6,922 bases of DNA from an uncultured Bacteroidales bacterium (GTDB taxonomy: Bacteria; Bacteroidota; Bacteroidia; Bacteroidales; P3). Position 1 is the stretch's first letter; each line of letters starts with the position of its first letter. The stretch lies in contig CAJOQB010000223.1 in assembly GCA_905236405.1 (NCBI GenBank), positions 1-6,922 of the forward strand. The letters run 5' to 3'. Made by a program: the position numbers and the translations under genes. Under the pieces are notes generated by a model, which worked only from the letters and a program-made list of their open reading frames with translations, did not search any database and was not told the DNA's origin. This document shows, in pieces, positions 6,584 through 6,922 of the stretch.

Positions 6584-6630
6584 GACGAAAAAAGCAATAA
6601 TTTAAGAAAATTATTGTAAAATATTTCGTC
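6584..6630. promoter_or_regulatory. Nested dyad-symmetry element upstream of gdhA
   Basis: The outer arms GACGAAA (6584-6590) and TTTCGTC (6624-6630) are perfect reverse complements. Inside them, CAATAATTT (6595-6603) and AAATTATTG (6608-6616) form a perfect 9-bp palindrome with an AAGA loop. The right outer arm overlaps the predicted -33 element of gdhA. No T tract follows, so an operator or regulator site fits better than a terminator for the hydrolase gene. This is inference from symmetry and position. Confidence 0.45.
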
Positions 6631-6655
6631 ATTTCAATTATTTCGTGTACTTTTG
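6624..6655 (+). promoter_or_regulatory. Bacteroidetes-type promoter of gdhA
   Basis: TACTTTTG (6648-6655) matches the -7 consensus TAnnTTTG, and TTTC (6624-6627) lies 20 bases upstream where the -33 TTTG element is expected. Transcription would start around 6659-6662, giving a leader of about 40 nt, A/T-rich and without a Shine-Dalgarno sequence. ATTTCGT is repeated directly at 6623-6629 and 6640-6646, flanking the spacer. Confidence 0.7.
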
Positions 6656-6700
6656 CTGCATCAAATAACAGTTAAAGTTTAATCAAAACTATTGAATAAC

Positions 6701-6922
6701 ATGAACGTACAAAACATTATGGCCAACCTGGAAGCCAAACATCCAGGTGAAAGCGAATACTTACAGGCAGTTCGCGAAGTGCTCGAATCGGTAGAAGAAG
6801 TCTACAACCAGCACCCTGAATTTGAGAAAGCGAAAATCGTCGAGCGCTTGGTTGAGCCCGATCGTATCTTCACTTTCCGTGTGACTTGGGTTGACCGCAA
6901 TGGCGAAGTCCAGACCAACCTC
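6701..6922 (+). CDS. gdhA: NADP-specific glutamate dehydrogenase, N-terminal part (runs off the window)
   Basis: The first 74 codons of a gene cut by the window end, with no stop codon. The product makes glutamate from 2-oxoglutarate and ammonia using NADPH, in the cytosol, and is a main route of ammonia assimilation in Bacteroidales. The visible part is the N-terminal helical region of the hexameric family: AKHPGESEYLQAVREVL (13-29), YNQHPEFEKAKIVERLVEP (35-53) and FRVTWVDRNGEVQTNL (59-74), which leads into the substrate-binding domain beyond the window. The full protein would be about 445 residues. The ATG at 6701 is supported by homology from residue 1 and by the promoter about 45 bases upstream. 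The cofactor call rests on resemblance to the NADP-type Bacteroides and Prevotella enzymes, since the nucleotide-binding domain is not in view. The upstream dyad suggests regulation at the promoter. Confidence 0.95.
   Translation, partial: MNVQNIMANLEAKHPGESEYLQAVREVLESVEEVYNQHPEFEKAKIVERLVEPDRIFTFRVTWVDRNGEVQTNL

Noticed and set aside
1..6922. Mobile element, CRISPR array, tRNA or phage genes
   Set aside because: No transposase or integrase motifs, no regularly spaced direct repeats and no cloverleaf-like sequence were seen; the genes look like uniform core chromosome in base composition.

Overview
The window looks like chromosomal DNA from a Bacteroidales bacterium, most likely Prevotellaceae. 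Three things point there. The partial last gene reads as a Bacteroides/Prevotella-type NADP glutamate dehydrogenase. Two intergenic regions carry the Bacteroidetes -7 box TAnnTTTG, both times as TACTTTTG. Gene starts lack Shine-Dalgarno sequences and have short A/T-rich leaders. The genus is an inference. All genes lie on the + strand.

Layout: (1) 33-989 encodes a YitT-type membrane protein with a cytosolic DUF2179 domain. (2) 1008-2216, 18 nt downstream, encodes a family-4 GT-B glycosyltransferase. (3) After a 56-nt gap with no recognisable promoter or terminator, 2273-2797 encodes a small exported protein. (4) 2806-5574, 8 nt downstream, encodes a 922-residue exported protein with helical repeats, a PD40 beta-propeller, a small beta domain and a degenerate OmpA-like C-terminus. 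An imperfect intrinsic terminator (5574-5614) overlaps its stop codon. (5) 5711-6526 encodes an alpha/beta hydrolase with its own Bacteroidetes-type promoter and a non-ATG start. (6) From 6701 to the window end is the first 74 codons of gdhA, preceded by a nested dyad-symmetry element and its own promoter.

How they work together: genes 1-4 may form one transcript, since spacing is short, strand is shared and the only convincing terminator follows gene 4. Genes 3 and 4 are the most likely functional pair, because both products are exported and the genes nearly abut. The hydrolase and gdhA appear to be separate transcription units.

I see no mobile element, CRISPR array, tRNA, rRNA or phage gene. 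The most interesting items are the PorE-like 922-residue protein with its altered OmpA-like domain, its small exported partner, and the dyad element upstream of gdhA. Long open frames on the minus strand, including one of 749 codons, are explained by avoidance of TTA, CTA and TCA codons in the real genes.
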